Below, in pieces: positions 8,510 through 15,958 of a DNA stretch of 64,000 nucleotides. A program made the translations under genes and the position numbers. This DNA is from Micromonospora_G sp040676775 (lineage in GTDB: Bacteria > Actinomycetota > Actinomycetes > Mycobacteriales > Micromonosporaceae), in the NCBI RefSeq assembly GCF_040676775.1, contig NZ_JBFAPP010000007.1, forward strand, positions 62,001-126,000, given 5' to 3'. Under the pieces are notes generated by a model that was not told where the DNA came from, did no database searches, and was given only the letters and a program-made list of their open reading frames with translations. Position 1 is the first letter of the stretch; each line of letters opens with the position of its first letter.

Positions 8510-9181
8510 TCAGCGTGCCGCGACCGCGCGTGCCAGGTCCCCGGACAGTTCGCGGTCGTCGATCGGCTGCTCACCGAGCGAGACCCGGACCAGGGCCGAG
8601 GCCAGCCGGGCGAAGTCCGCGCCGCCGGTCAGGTCGCCGAGCTTGTCCGCCGAGGCGGGCAGGCCGAGTCGCTGTGCGCCGGTGCCCACCCGACGGTCGG
8701 TGTACGGGCGCAGCTCCGGCCAGACCGCCTGCACCTCGCGCAGGAAGATCTCCGACCCGGTCGGGCCGATACCGGGAAACTCGGTGATCAGGCGGCGCAG
8801 CGCGGGCGGGTCGTCGCCCGCCTCGGCATGCAGTTTGCGCAGGTCGCCATGCCAGCGTTCCTGGCAGAGTCGGCCGCCGTGGGCCAGCATGGTCGCGGTC
8901 CGTTCGTCGTAGCGCCGGTAGTGCCCACGGCCGAGCGCGGCCAGCAGGCTGCGCCGGTTCGCCTCCGCCATCTGCTGCGGTGAGCGGTAGCCGGCGGCGA
9001 AAAGCTCCCGGGCGGCGCCAATCGCCACGCTTGCCCGGATCCGGGTGCTCAACAGCGTGGTGAGCACCAGTAGCTGGTACAGCGGCGCCGGTCGGTCGGC
9101 CAGCTCGATCCCGGCCTGCTGGGCGTACGTCTGCCCGTACCGGTCGAGCAGGGCCCTGACCACCTCACGATCGTTGCTCAT
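8510..9181 (-). CDS. Endonuclease III-like HhH-GPD protein without Fe-S cluster
   Basis: The 223-residue protein matches the HhH-GPD base-excision fold: LTTLLSTRIRASVAIGAARELF in the first helical part, the hairpin FPGIGPTGSEIFLREV, and a conserved-looking aspartate in PYTDRRVGTGAQRLGL. The lysine that makes Nth a bifunctional lyase (normally in GVGxKTA) is replaced, and there are no four C-terminal cysteines for the [4Fe-4S] cluster. It is therefore a divergent relative, perhaps a monofunctional glycosylase or a non-catalytic DNA-binding protein. The ATG at 9181 was chosen; the frame upstream has unlike composition. Confidence 0.8.
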   Translation of the reverse strand: MSNDREVVRALLDRYGQTYAQQAGIELADRPAPLYQLLVLTTLLSTRIRASVAIGAARELFAAGYRSPQQMAEANRRSLLAALGRGHYRRYDERTATMLAHGGRLCQERWHGDLRKLHAEAGDDPPALRRLITEFPGIGPTGSEIFLREVQAVWPELRPYTDRRVGTGAQRLGLPASADKLGDLTGGADFARLASALVRVSLGEQPIDDRELSGDLARAVAAR

Positions 9182-9314
9182 GCTGCCTGCGTACCCGCTG
9201 ACGCCGCCGCTAGCCCGCTCGGAGCGCCCGCATGGCCGACCGGCGGCCGGGTAACCGACGGGGTGCGGGTCGGTGCGACGAGGCACCGGCGCCGAGTACG
9301 GAAGGAGACAGGCG

Positions 9315-9515
9315 ATGACGAACGTGCAGCAACCGGAGATGCGACGCAACGAGAACAACCCGACCGTGCAGGACAGTAAGGGTCCTCGACCCGGAGACCG
9401 GCGCCAGTCCTCCGGTGGCGCCGCCAGACCTGTCCCGCCCGAGCAGGTCTCCCCGTACGGGCCGTCGTCCCGACCGGTCGCCCGTACCGGCGAGCACGAG
9501 AGCAAGTCCGAGTAA
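9315..9515 (+). CDS. Small hydrophilic, probably disordered protein
   Basis: The 66-residue protein is rich in Pro, Arg, Gln, Ser and Glu (MTNVQQPEMRRNENNPTVQD start, GEHESKSE end), with no hydrophobic core. A clear ribosome site, AAGGAGAC, lies six bases before the ATG, which supports real translation. No family was recognised. It may be a stress-related disordered protein, which is inference from composition only. Confidence 0.6.
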   Translation: MTNVQQPEMRRNENNPTVQDSKGPRPGDRRQSSGGAARPVPPEQVSPYGPSSRPVARTGEHESKSE

Positions 9516-9578
9516 CCGGCCGGGAACCGGTCCGACAGGCACCGCCGACACCGGCGGCTGGAACGTCGGCGTGCACGG

Positions 9579-10079
9579 TCATCGGGACCGGCGCGACCGA
9601 CCCAGCCGGTGCCAGGTGGCCGCGGCCGCGAGGCCGTACACCAGGTGTGGCACGGCGTCGGACACCCAGTCGGAACGGCTCCACCGGCGCGGGTCGCTGA
9701 CACCGAAACCGGCGAAGGTGGCGTCCGTGGCAAGCATCGCGCCAGCGCCCATCACCACTCCGGCGACCGGCAGCGGCCACCGCCGCCCAGCCGCGAGGAG
9801 GGTGAACAGCACCGCGGTGCCGACCCCGGTGCCGTAACCGAGCAGGGGCCCGAGGCCCGAGCGGCGGTTCGCCGCCCGATCCTCGGGTCCCAGATCCAGG
9901 TGTACGACTCGGGCGAACCGACCCGCGGTCTCCTCCGGCGTACTGCTCGCCGGTCGAGCCCGGATGATCATGTCCAGGTAGGTGACCGCGTTGAGCGCCA
10001 GTGTGCCCACCGTGCCGGCGATCGCACCGTCGACGGCGGCGCCGGTCCGGTCGACACCCGATTTGCCGTACGCCCACAT
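9579..10079 (-). CDS. Hypothetical membrane protein
   Basis: This 166-residue protein has four hydrophobic stretches (about residues 18-38, 76-97, 101-118 and 146-158) with a polar loop between the first two holding STPEETAGRFARVVHLDLG. It starts two bases after the upstream 69-codon gene, so the two form a pair. The family was not recognised. Confidence 0.65.
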   Translation of the reverse strand: MWAYGKSGVDRTGAAVDGAIAGTVGTLALNAVTYLDMIIRARPASSTPEETAGRFARVVHLDLGPEDRAANRRSGLGPLLGYGTGVGTAVLFTLLAAGRRWPLPVAGVVMGAGAMLATDATFAGFGVSDPRRWSRSDWVSDAVPHLVYGLAAAATWHRLGRSRRSR

Positions 10080-10081
10080 GC

Positions 10082-10291
10082 TCAGCTCCGCTCGCCGCGT
10101 CCGCGTTCGCCCTTGGGGCCGCGCCCGCGTTCACTACGCAGCACACCCCGCTGGCCTCGGTCGTCCTGTAGCACCTGGTTCGCCACCGTGTTGGCACCCT
10201 TGTCCACGGCGCGTCCGGAATCCTCGATCAGTTTGCGCAGCCGCGCCCGTTCAACGTCGTACGCGTTGCTGCCCGGTCGTGGTCCTGGCAT
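10082..10291 (-). CDS. Small highly charged protein
   Basis: This 69-residue protein begins MPGPRPGSNAYDVERARLRK. A helical segment (LIEDSGRAVDKGANTVANQVLQ) is followed by an Arg/Gly-rich tail (RGRGPKGERGRGERS). It is predicted soluble and could bind nucleic acid through the tail, but no family was recognised. It is tightly coupled to the membrane-protein gene downstream. Confidence 0.55.
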   Translation of the reverse strand: MPGPRPGSNAYDVERARLRKLIEDSGRAVDKGANTVANQVLQDDRGQRGVLRSERGRGPKGERGRGERS

Positions 10292-10371
10292 CGGTTCGTC
10301 CCCGTTCCGTTGTGTCCGACGGCGTACCCGGGGTGTCTACCCGCCCAGGTGGGGGCCATTCGCGCCGTCGG

Positions 10372-11313
10372 TCAGAGGTCGGCGTCCCGCCGCGCGTCGG
10401 TGTACGTCTGCGGACGTGGTTCCGGTTGCGCCGGTTCGGGGTCGCGCACGACCACCACCGGGCTCTCCGAGTGGTGCAGGACGTGCTGGCTCACCGAACC
10501 GAGCAGCAGCGCACCGAGCGGACCGCGCCCGTGTCCGCCGACCACGACGAGTTGGGCGTACCGCGAGAGTTCCACCAGGGCGGGTGCCGCCCGTCCCGGT
10601 ATCAGCTGTCGGTTGATCTCCACCTGGGGATAACGTTCGCGCCAGCCGGCGACCGATTCGGCCAGTACCCGGCCCTCGTCGTCGCGCAGCGCCTCCCGGT
10701 CGTGTACGACCGGCAGGACGTCCCCGGGCTGGGTGGAGACCGGGTGTCGGTAGGCGTGCACCGCGACCACGTGGGTCCCGCGCAGAGCCGCCTCCTCGAC
10801 GGCGAAGGCCAGCGCGGCGCCCGATCGCGCCGAGTCGTGGATCCCGACGACCACCGGGCCGCTCGGCTCGGGTCGTCCCCGGGCGACCAGGACGGGGCTG
10901 GCCGCGTGGGCGGTCACCTGGACCGCGACCGAGCCGATGATCAGGCTGGTGAGGCCGCCCAGTCCGTGGTCGCCGATCACCACCAGGCTGGCGGCGGTCG
11001 ACTCGCCGACCAGTACCGCGGTGGCGAATCCGGACACCACCTCGCCGGTGACGGGGAGGTTCGGCGCGGCGGAGCGGGCCTCGTCGACCGCCTCGGCCAC
11101 CACCCGCTCGGCCTGCCGGCGCAGTCCGCCCTCGGCGGGTCCGGCCGGCGAGGGCTTGCCGGAAACCTTGAGTTTGGGCCAGACGAAGGCGTGTACCACC
11201 CGCAGGGGGCAGGACCGCCGCAGCGCCTCGTCCACGCCCAGCCGGACCGCGTTCAGGCCGGTCGGCGAGCCGTCCACGCCGACCACCACCGGCGCTCCGC
11301 TCGGTACGTCCAC
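10372..11313 (-). CDS. Tandem-domain universal stress protein
   Basis: The 313-residue protein carries two UspA domains. The first (residues 8-145) starts PVVVGVDGSPTGLNAVRLG and contains VVIGDHGLGGLTSLIIGSVA; the second (about 150-295) starts PVVVGIHDSARSGAALAFA and contains VVGGHGRGPLGALLLGSVS. Both keep the G-(x)2-G-(x)9-G-S/T nucleotide-binding pattern, so ATP binding is likely. In actinobacteria such proteins respond to hypoxia, stasis or oxidative stress. It is a single gene on the minus strand. Confidence 0.93.
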   Translation of the reverse strand: MDVPSGAPVVVGVDGSPTGLNAVRLGVDEALRRSCPLRVVHAFVWPKLKVSGKPSPAGPAEGGLRRQAERVVAEAVDEARSAAPNLPVTGEVVSGFATAVLVGESTAASLVVIGDHGLGGLTSLIIGSVAVQVTAHAASPVLVARGRPEPSGPVVVGIHDSARSGAALAFAVEEAALRGTHVVAVHAYRHPVSTQPGDVLPVVHDREALRDDEGRVLAESVAGWRERYPQVEINRQLIPGRAAPALVELSRYAQLVVVGGHGRGPLGALLLGSVSQHVLHHSESPVVVVRDPEPAQPEPRPQTYTDARRDADL

Positions 11314-11392
11314 GGCTGCCCCTCCTCCGGTCTGCGTAGGGGCGGGCTTCGCTCTCAGTATGGGCAGGTCGGGTGGCCTCGGTGGGCGATAG

Positions 11393-11412
11393 CGGGGTAC
11401 TGCCGTACCCCG
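11393..11412 (-). terminator. Hairpin terminator after the esterase gene
   Basis: CGGGGTAC (11393-11400) and GTACCCCG (11405-11412) form a perfect 8-base stem with a TGCC loop, one base beyond the esterase stop on the minus strand. Confidence 0.7.
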
Positions 11413-11413
11413 G

Positions 11414-12301
11414 TCAGGACAGCCGGGGGTGGGCGGCGAAGAACTCCCAGAGCAGGTCGGTCGCCATCAGACCCGCCTGCGGCGCCGCGATCACGCCGAC
11501 CTTCGCACCCGGCCAGGAGTGGCCCATCTGCTCGAGCACGTACACCTCGACGTCACTGCCGTCGGCGCACCGCGCGCGGGTAAGGGTGATCGTCTGGGCG
11601 ACCGGTGCGGGCGGGGGCGTGACCGGGACGCAGCGCAGCCGTTCCTGCCAGGACGCGACCCCGGTCCGGAACCGTTCGGCGTAGCGATCCTGACCGCCGA
11701 TGAAGGTGATCACCGAGACCGGGCTGCGCGGCACGTAGTCGACCTTCGCGGCGGATGCGCCGATGTAGCCGCCGCTGACCGCGCCGATCGCGGCGAACAC
11801 GCCGGTGGCCTCGACCGCCGCCCGGAAGCTGAGGTCGCCGCCGTTGGAGATGCCGGTGAGGTACACCCGGTCGGGGTCCACGCCCCATTGGTCGATCAGA
11901 TGCTCGGTGAGGGCCTTGAGGAACCCCACGTCGTCGGCGTTGCCGCAGCAGACCAGCGCGTTGAAACCGCCGTTGACCCCGTCCGGGTACGCGACCAGGA
12001 AGTTCTCCTGCGCGGCCTTGTCGTCCAGGCCGGTCATCTCGCTCATGCCCAACCCCTCCCCGGGGTACGGGTGCAGCGCGATCACCAGCGGGACGGCGGC
12101 GGCCCGGACGTAGCCGGCAGGCGCGTGGACCCGGTACTTGCGGGTGACGCCGCCGTGGTCGAGCGTCAACTGGTGCCGCCCCGGAGCGGGTTGCACGGCC
12201 GGGGTGGCGGAGACCCCGGGCGTCGTCGGCTCGCCGGCGTCGCAGGCCCCGAGGCCGGCCAGCAGGCCAAGTGTGGTCACCCAGAGCATGATCCGTCGCA
12301 C
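11414..12301 (-). CDS. LpqC-like esterase / PHB depolymerase-family lipoprotein
   Basis: This 295-residue alpha/beta hydrolase is secreted as a lipoprotein: a basic start MRRIML, a hydrophobic stretch, and a lipobox LGAC with Cys20. The catalytic serine is Ser152 in LTGISNGGDLS, and the likely histidine lies in EQMGHSWPG near residue 260. CPOP-type motifs (ALHPYPGEG, AYPDGVNGGF) match the LpqC / poly(3-hydroxybutyrate) depolymerase-like group. It probably hydrolyses an extracellular ester; the exact substrate is unknown. Confidence 0.88.
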   Translation of the reverse strand: MRRIMLWVTTLGLLAGLGACDAGEPTTPGVSATPAVQPAPGRHQLTLDHGGVTRKYRVHAPAGYVRAAAVPLVIALHPYPGEGLGMSEMTGLDDKAAQENFLVAYPDGVNGGFNALVCCGNADDVGFLKALTEHLIDQWGVDPDRVYLTGISNGGDLSFRAAVEATGVFAAIGAVSGGYIGASAAKVDYVPRSPVSVITFIGGQDRYAERFRTGVASWQERLRCVPVTPPPAPVAQTITLTRARCADGSDVEVYVLEQMGHSWPGAKVGVIAAPQAGLMATDLLWEFFAAHPRLS

Positions 12302-12459
12302 GACAGTTCCCTCCCCGTCCCCGTTGGCCCATACCCTGGGTTCGCGGGTCGGCGGCGGTCAACCCTTTCGGCGTACGCCGAAACCCGGCTGGGCCGCGAA
12401 GCTGCCGATAATCTGCCTTTGTTCGCGGCCCGACCACCGCGATCACCATGGGGGCGACG

Positions 12460-12756
12460 ATGGTTACCGTAGAACTCACCCGGTTCCGGGTGGCATCGCG
12501 GCGAGCCGAGGAGCTGCTTGCCGCGCGACCGGCGATGTTGCGCGACTTCGAGGCCGACCGGGTGGGTTTCCTCGACGCCCGGCTGGTGCAGCTGCCCGAC
12601 GACGAGTGGGTCGACATCGTGTTCTGGCGGTCGCCGGAGGATCTCGCCGCGTCCCGGGCCAAGGGCGGGAACCTGCCCTACATCCAGGCGTTCTTCGAGC
12701 TGATCGACGAACTCGTCAGCTCCGAGGAGGGCAAGATGCTCGACGGCCGGATCTAG
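12460..12756 (+). CDS. ABM-domain (antibiotic biosynthesis monooxygenase-like) protein
   Basis: This 98-residue dimeric alpha/beta-barrel type protein reads MVTVELTRFRVASRRAEELL, then WVDIVFWRSPEDLAASRAK. The family covers cofactor-free quinol oxidases and haem-degrading enzymes, so the reaction cannot be fixed. The ATG at 12460 was preferred over an in-frame ATG at 12448 because a GGGGG stretch sits just upstream of it. Confidence 0.7.
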   Translation: MVTVELTRFRVASRRAEELLAARPAMLRDFEADRVGFLDARLVQLPDDEWVDIVFWRSPEDLAASRAKGGNLPYIQAFFELIDELVSSEEGKMLDGRI

Positions 12757-12780
12757 GGCGACCCGTGCCGGCCGGGCCGC

Positions 12781-13290
12781 TCAGGCCAGGTCGGTGGCGG
12801 GGTTGATCACCCAGTGGTGAGACCGGAGGATCCGGTCGGCGAACGAAACCTCCTCCGCACCGACCAGGGTGAAGCCGAGGGAGCGGCAGATGCCGTTCGA
12901 GGGGCCGTTGGTGGCCGCGGGGTAGGCGTGCACGAGCCCCCAGCGCCGGTCGTCACGGGCACGTTCGAGCACGCCGCGGGTGGCCTGCTTGGCGAGCCCG
13001 CGCCCCTGGAACTCCGGTAGAACCATCCACCCGATCTCGGACATGGTCTCGCCGTCGCTCTCGTGCGACCAGAGGGTCACCGTGCCGGCGACCTGGTCCG
13101 GGTTGGCCTCGTCGGGCACGATCATCTTGATCCAGTCGGCGTCTGCCGCCGCCCGTTCGACGTCTCGTCGCACCTTCGCCTCGATGCCCGTACGCGGTAG
13201 CGGGCCACCGAGTTCCCCCATCATCACCGGATCGCAGCGCATCCGTATGTAGGCCTCGACGTCGCCCAACTCCACATTCCGCAACAGCAC
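12781..13290 (-). CDS. GNAT family N-acetyltransferase (RimJ/RimL-like)
   Basis: The 169-residue enzyme begins VLLRNVELGDVEAYIRMRCD. It contains the acetyl-CoA-binding signature in WMVLPEFQGRGLAKQATRGVLE (Q/R-x-x-G-x-A type) and a C-terminal NGICRSLGFTLVGAEEVSFA typical of RimJ/RimL-like proteins. The start is GTG at 13290 with a GGGGGG stretch upstream; the longer frame to 13383 looks non-coding. The substrate is unknown. Confidence 0.85.
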   Translation of the reverse strand: MLLRNVELGDVEAYIRMRCDPVMMGELGGPLPRTGIEAKVRRDVERAAADADWIKMIVPDEANPDQVAGTVTLWSHESDGETMSEIGWMVLPEFQGRGLAKQATRGVLERARDDRRWGLVHAYPAATNGPSNGICRSLGFTLVGAEEVSFADRILRSHHWVINPATDLA

Positions 13291-13435
13291 CGTTGCCCCC
13301 CGTCCGACGTTCCGTCTCCGCTCGAAGTCCACCACGGCCGTACGACAGTCGGCGCCGCGCCACCCGCTAGCAAGGCGGTCCACTGTGTACGCTCGGAGGT
13401 CGACCGGTCGAGATCAGCAGCAGAGGACTCCGTCG

Positions 13436-14176
13436 ATGACCGAGACGCCCGTCGCCCCGAGCACCGCTCGCATGATCGACTACTGGCTCGGTGGCCGGCA
13501 CCACTACCCGGTCGACGTCGCCGCCGCGACCGCGTTCGAGGGCGCGTACGGCCCCTGCGCGGAGATCTTCCGCTCGCTGCGTGCCTTCCTCGGCCGCTCG
13601 GTGGCGTACCTGGCCGGGCAGGGGATCGAGAACTTCCTGGTCTTCGGTGCCGGCGTGCCCACTCGTGGCAACGTGCACGAGGTGGCCGCCGACGCGCACG
13701 TGCTCTACACCGACATCGATCCGGTCACCATCGCCCTCGGCCAGGAGGTCCTGGCGGGGCACGACCTCGCCGGCTACGCCTTCGGGGACGCGACCGATCC
13801 CGCGGGCATCGACCCGGCGGCGTTGGCGCGGTTCCTGCCGGGCTGGGGGCGGGAGCCGATCGGGGTGGTCTTCCTCGGTCTCGCCGCTTTCCTGGACGAC
13901 CCGACCCTGGCCCGTACGCTCGACCAACTCCACCGGGTCGTTCCGCCGGGCAGCATGCTGGCGTTCGACTTCGACGGGGAGGAACTGACCGGCTATCCGG
14001 AGGCGCTGGCGATGATGGGGGAGGGCTTCCACATGCGCGACACCGCCACCTTCCCGGCTCTGCTCGGGAAGTGGCGGCCCACCTCCGACGGCATCGTCCC
14101 GGTGGCCCGGTGGCGTCCCGAGGGCCAGGCCGCCGAGGTGCCGGACGCCTTCCACGGTGGCGTCGCGCTGCACTGA
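13436..14176 (+). CDS. PF04672-type SAM-dependent methyltransferase
   Basis: This 246-residue protein belongs to the actinobacterial PF04672 (Methyltransf_19) family. It starts STARMIDYWLGGRHHYPVDV, the family hallmark; FLVFGAGVPTRGNVHEVA is the SAM-binding loop, and VLYTDIDPVTIALGQEVL holds the acidic residue at the end of strand beta2. Members are abundant in Micromonosporaceae and Streptomyces and often lie beside regulators, but substrates are largely unknown. The ATG at 13436 gives the expected N-terminus. Confidence 0.9.
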   Translation: MTETPVAPSTARMIDYWLGGRHHYPVDVAAATAFEGAYGPCAEIFRSLRAFLGRSVAYLAGQGIENFLVFGAGVPTRGNVHEVAADAHVLYTDIDPVTIALGQEVLAGHDLAGYAFGDATDPAGIDPAALARFLPGWGREPIGVVFLGLAAFLDDPTLARTLDQLHRVVPPGSMLAFDFDGEELTGYPEALAMMGEGFHMRDTATFPALLGKWRPTSDGIVPVARWRPEGQAAEVPDAFHGGVALH

Positions 14177-14211
14177 CCGGGTGCTCCTCCCTGTCGCGGT
14201 AGGGCCGGCGG

Positions 14212-14221
14212 TAATTCCTAT
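14212..14221. promoter_or_regulatory. AT-rich word shared with cluster B control region
   Basis: TAATTCCTAT lies 88 bases before the cluster A leader peptide. Its reverse complement occurs at 29714-29723, 90 bases before ssuE. CCTATT here is also mirrored by AATAGG near 14245-14250, giving a wide imperfect dyad in an AT-rich pocket. It is a candidate binding site for a common sulfur regulator (LysR-like sites are often of this type), inferred from position and recurrence. Confidence 0.4.
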
Positions 14222-14271
14222 TAAACCTGTAGAACATACGGGGAAAATAGGTGAGCCAGGTCACAATGATC

Positions 14272-14301
14272 TAGACCTTGTGCTCGTCGGCCGGCTACCT
14301 T
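14272..14301 (+). promoter_or_regulatory. Candidate promoter of cluster A leader
   Basis: TAGACC (14272-14277) and TACCTT (14296-14301) are separated by 18 bases and end seven bases before the leader ATG at 14309. That spacing would give a leaderless or nearly leaderless transcript, common in actinobacteria. Both hexamers are weak matches. Confidence 0.4.
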
Positions 14302-14308
14302 CGGCGCC

Positions 14309-14380
14309 ATGAATCGGAGCACCCGCCTGGTCCGGCGCCGCTTCGTCGACTACCAGCGGGTCTGCAGCAGTAGCTGTTGA
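14309..14380 (+). CDS. Cysteine-type leader peptide of organosulfur cluster A
   Basis: This 23-codon ORF ends RRFVDYQRVCSSSC. The pattern R-x-[FH]-V-D-[YL]-x-R with late cysteines is shared with the leader at 55182-55265 and with the short leader peptides found upstream of sulfur-uptake operons across actinobacteria, where slow translation of Cys codons senses cysteine shortage. Here one Cys codon is the last sense codon and another lies four codons earlier. The 294 bases to the first structural gene contain two small hairpins that could take part in attenuation. Confidence 0.8.
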   Translation: MNRSTRLVRRRFVDYQRVCSSSC

Positions 14381-14443
14381 CGCCGCTGGCGACGTGGCCG
14401 ACACCCCGGCCCCCGTCCCTTCCCGGTTGACCGGCCCGCCCGG

Positions 14444-14625
14444 CCGTCCCGTTCGGACGGCGCCGCGGTCACTCTCGTTCCCGACCTTCCCCGCCTGGCC
14501 GTGCAGTCGTGCCGCAACGTCGCGCACGCATGTCACGGCGCCAATCCGGTGCTCCGCGACGACGCGGACCACCGTGTCCGGGACCCCGATCGAACCGTCC
14601 GGTTGTCACGGGCGGTTGCCGCCCG
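14444..14625 (+). promoter_or_regulatory. Possible attenuator hairpins between leader and cluster A
   Basis: Two perfect small hairpins follow the leader: CCGTCC/GGACGG (14444-14449 with 14455-14460) and CGGGCGG/CCGCCCG (14609-14615 with 14619-14625, loop TTG). Either could be a terminator or a structure hiding the downstream ribosome site GAAAGGA. The rest of 14381-14674 shows no gene in keeping with its neighbours. The role is inferred from position. Confidence 0.35.
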
Positions 14626-14674
14626 CGCGGAAGCCGTACCGCCCCGCCGCGATCGATCCTCGAAAGGACCGACC

Positions 14675-15922
14675 GTGCCAAGTCTGCTGCCCACCGCCCC
14701 GCCCTCCGGCACCGGCCCGCTCGCCGGTCCCCGACCGTCCGACGACGATCCGGCGCGACACTGGCTTCGGATCACCCGCCGTGTCGCCACCGAACTCGCC
14801 ACCGACGCCGCCGCCCGCGACCACGCCAACCAGCCGCCGTTCGCCGAGGTCAAGCTGCTGCGCGAGGCCGGACTGCTGACCCTGCTGATCGCGACCGACC
14901 GGGGCGGCGGCGGGCAGAGTTGGCCGACGGCGTACGCGGTCGTCCGGGAACTGGCCCGGGTGGACGGCTCGATCGCCCAACTGCTCGGTTACCACTACTG
15001 GAAGTTCGGTCGGCGCCCACTCGCCGACGATCCGGAGGTCACCGAGCGGCTGGAACGGGAAACCGTGACCCACGGCTGGTTCTGGGGCGGCACCGGCACC
15101 CCGCTCGACGCCGACCTGGAGGTCCGCCCGGACGGGGCCGGCTACTGGCTCAACGGCCGCAAGACCTTCGCCACCGGCGCCCGGGTGGCGGACCGGATCG
15201 CCGCCTTCGCCACGCACGCCGAATCCGGCGAGCGGCTGCGGATCGTGGTTGACCCACGGTGGCCGGGTGTGGTCCGGCCGGACGACTGGGACAGCCTGGG
15301 CCAGCGACTCTCGGCCAGCGGCAGCGTCGAGTTCCGGGACGTGCCGATCACCGCCCAGGACGTCGTCGGCACCCTGCCGCCCAAGGGCGTCGACCTGCCC
15401 CCGCACCAGACCCTGACCATCCCGTCCAACCAGGTGTTGTTCCAGAACCTCTACCTCGGAGTGGCCGAGGGCGCGCTGCTGGCCGCCCGCGACTACACCC
15501 GTACCCGGAGTCGGGCCTGGACCAACAGTGGGTTGGACAGCGCCACCGAGGATCCGTACGTGCTGGCCACCTACGGCGAACTGGTGGCCCGGCTGCAGGC
15601 CGCCTCGGCGCTGGTGGACCAGGCGGTGGCGGCGATCGAGTGGGCCCACGCCCGGGGCGGGGACCTCACCGCGCGGGAACGCGGCGAGGTGGCCGCCCTG
15701 ATCTCCGCCGGCAAGATCGTCTCGACCCGGGTGGCGCTGGACGCCACCGCGCGGGTCTTCGACCTGACCGGCGCCCGATCCACCGCCCGGCTGGTCGGGC
15801 TGGACCGGTTCTGGCGTGACGTGCGTACGCACACCCTGCACGACCCGGTCGCCTACAAGCAGCGAGAGCTGGGCGACTTCTTCCTCAACGACGCCGTCGT
15901 CACGCCGACGGCGTACTCCTGA
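14675..15922 (+). CDS. DszC/SfnB-like flavin-dependent monooxygenase (acyl-CoA dehydrogenase fold)
   Basis: This 415-residue protein has the acyl-CoA dehydrogenase fold and a length close to DszC. It has an N-terminal helical domain (FAEVKLLREAGLLTLLIATD), a flavin-binding middle part (YHYWKFGRRPLAD, HGWFWGGTGTPLDADL, LNGRKTFATGA) and a C-terminal four-helix bundle ending HDPVAYKQRELGDFFLN. Members of this branch use reduced FMN and oxygen to oxidise sulfur compounds such as sulfides, sulfones or dibenzothiophene. The start is GTG at 14675, after GAAAGGA. It is the first structural gene of cluster A, followed by a peptide-type importer and a DszA-type enzyme. The substrate is unknown. Confidence 0.85.
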   Translation: MPSLLPTAPPSGTGPLAGPRPSDDDPARHWLRITRRVATELATDAAARDHANQPPFAEVKLLREAGLLTLLIATDRGGGGQSWPTAYAVVRELARVDGSIAQLLGYHYWKFGRRPLADDPEVTERLERETVTHGWFWGGTGTPLDADLEVRPDGAGYWLNGRKTFATGARVADRIAAFATHAESGERLRIVVDPRWPGVVRPDDWDSLGQRLSASGSVEFRDVPITAQDVVGTLPPKGVDLPPHQTLTIPSNQVLFQNLYLGVAEGALLAARDYTRTRSRAWTNSGLDSATEDPYVLATYGELVARLQAASALVDQAVAAIEWAHARGGDLTARERGEVAALISAGKIVSTRVALDATARVFDLTGARSTARLVGLDRFWRDVRTHTLHDPVAYKQRELGDFFLNDAVVTPTAYS

Positions 15923-15958
15923 CCGGACAACCCCTCGATGAACAGCCAAGGAGCCTCC

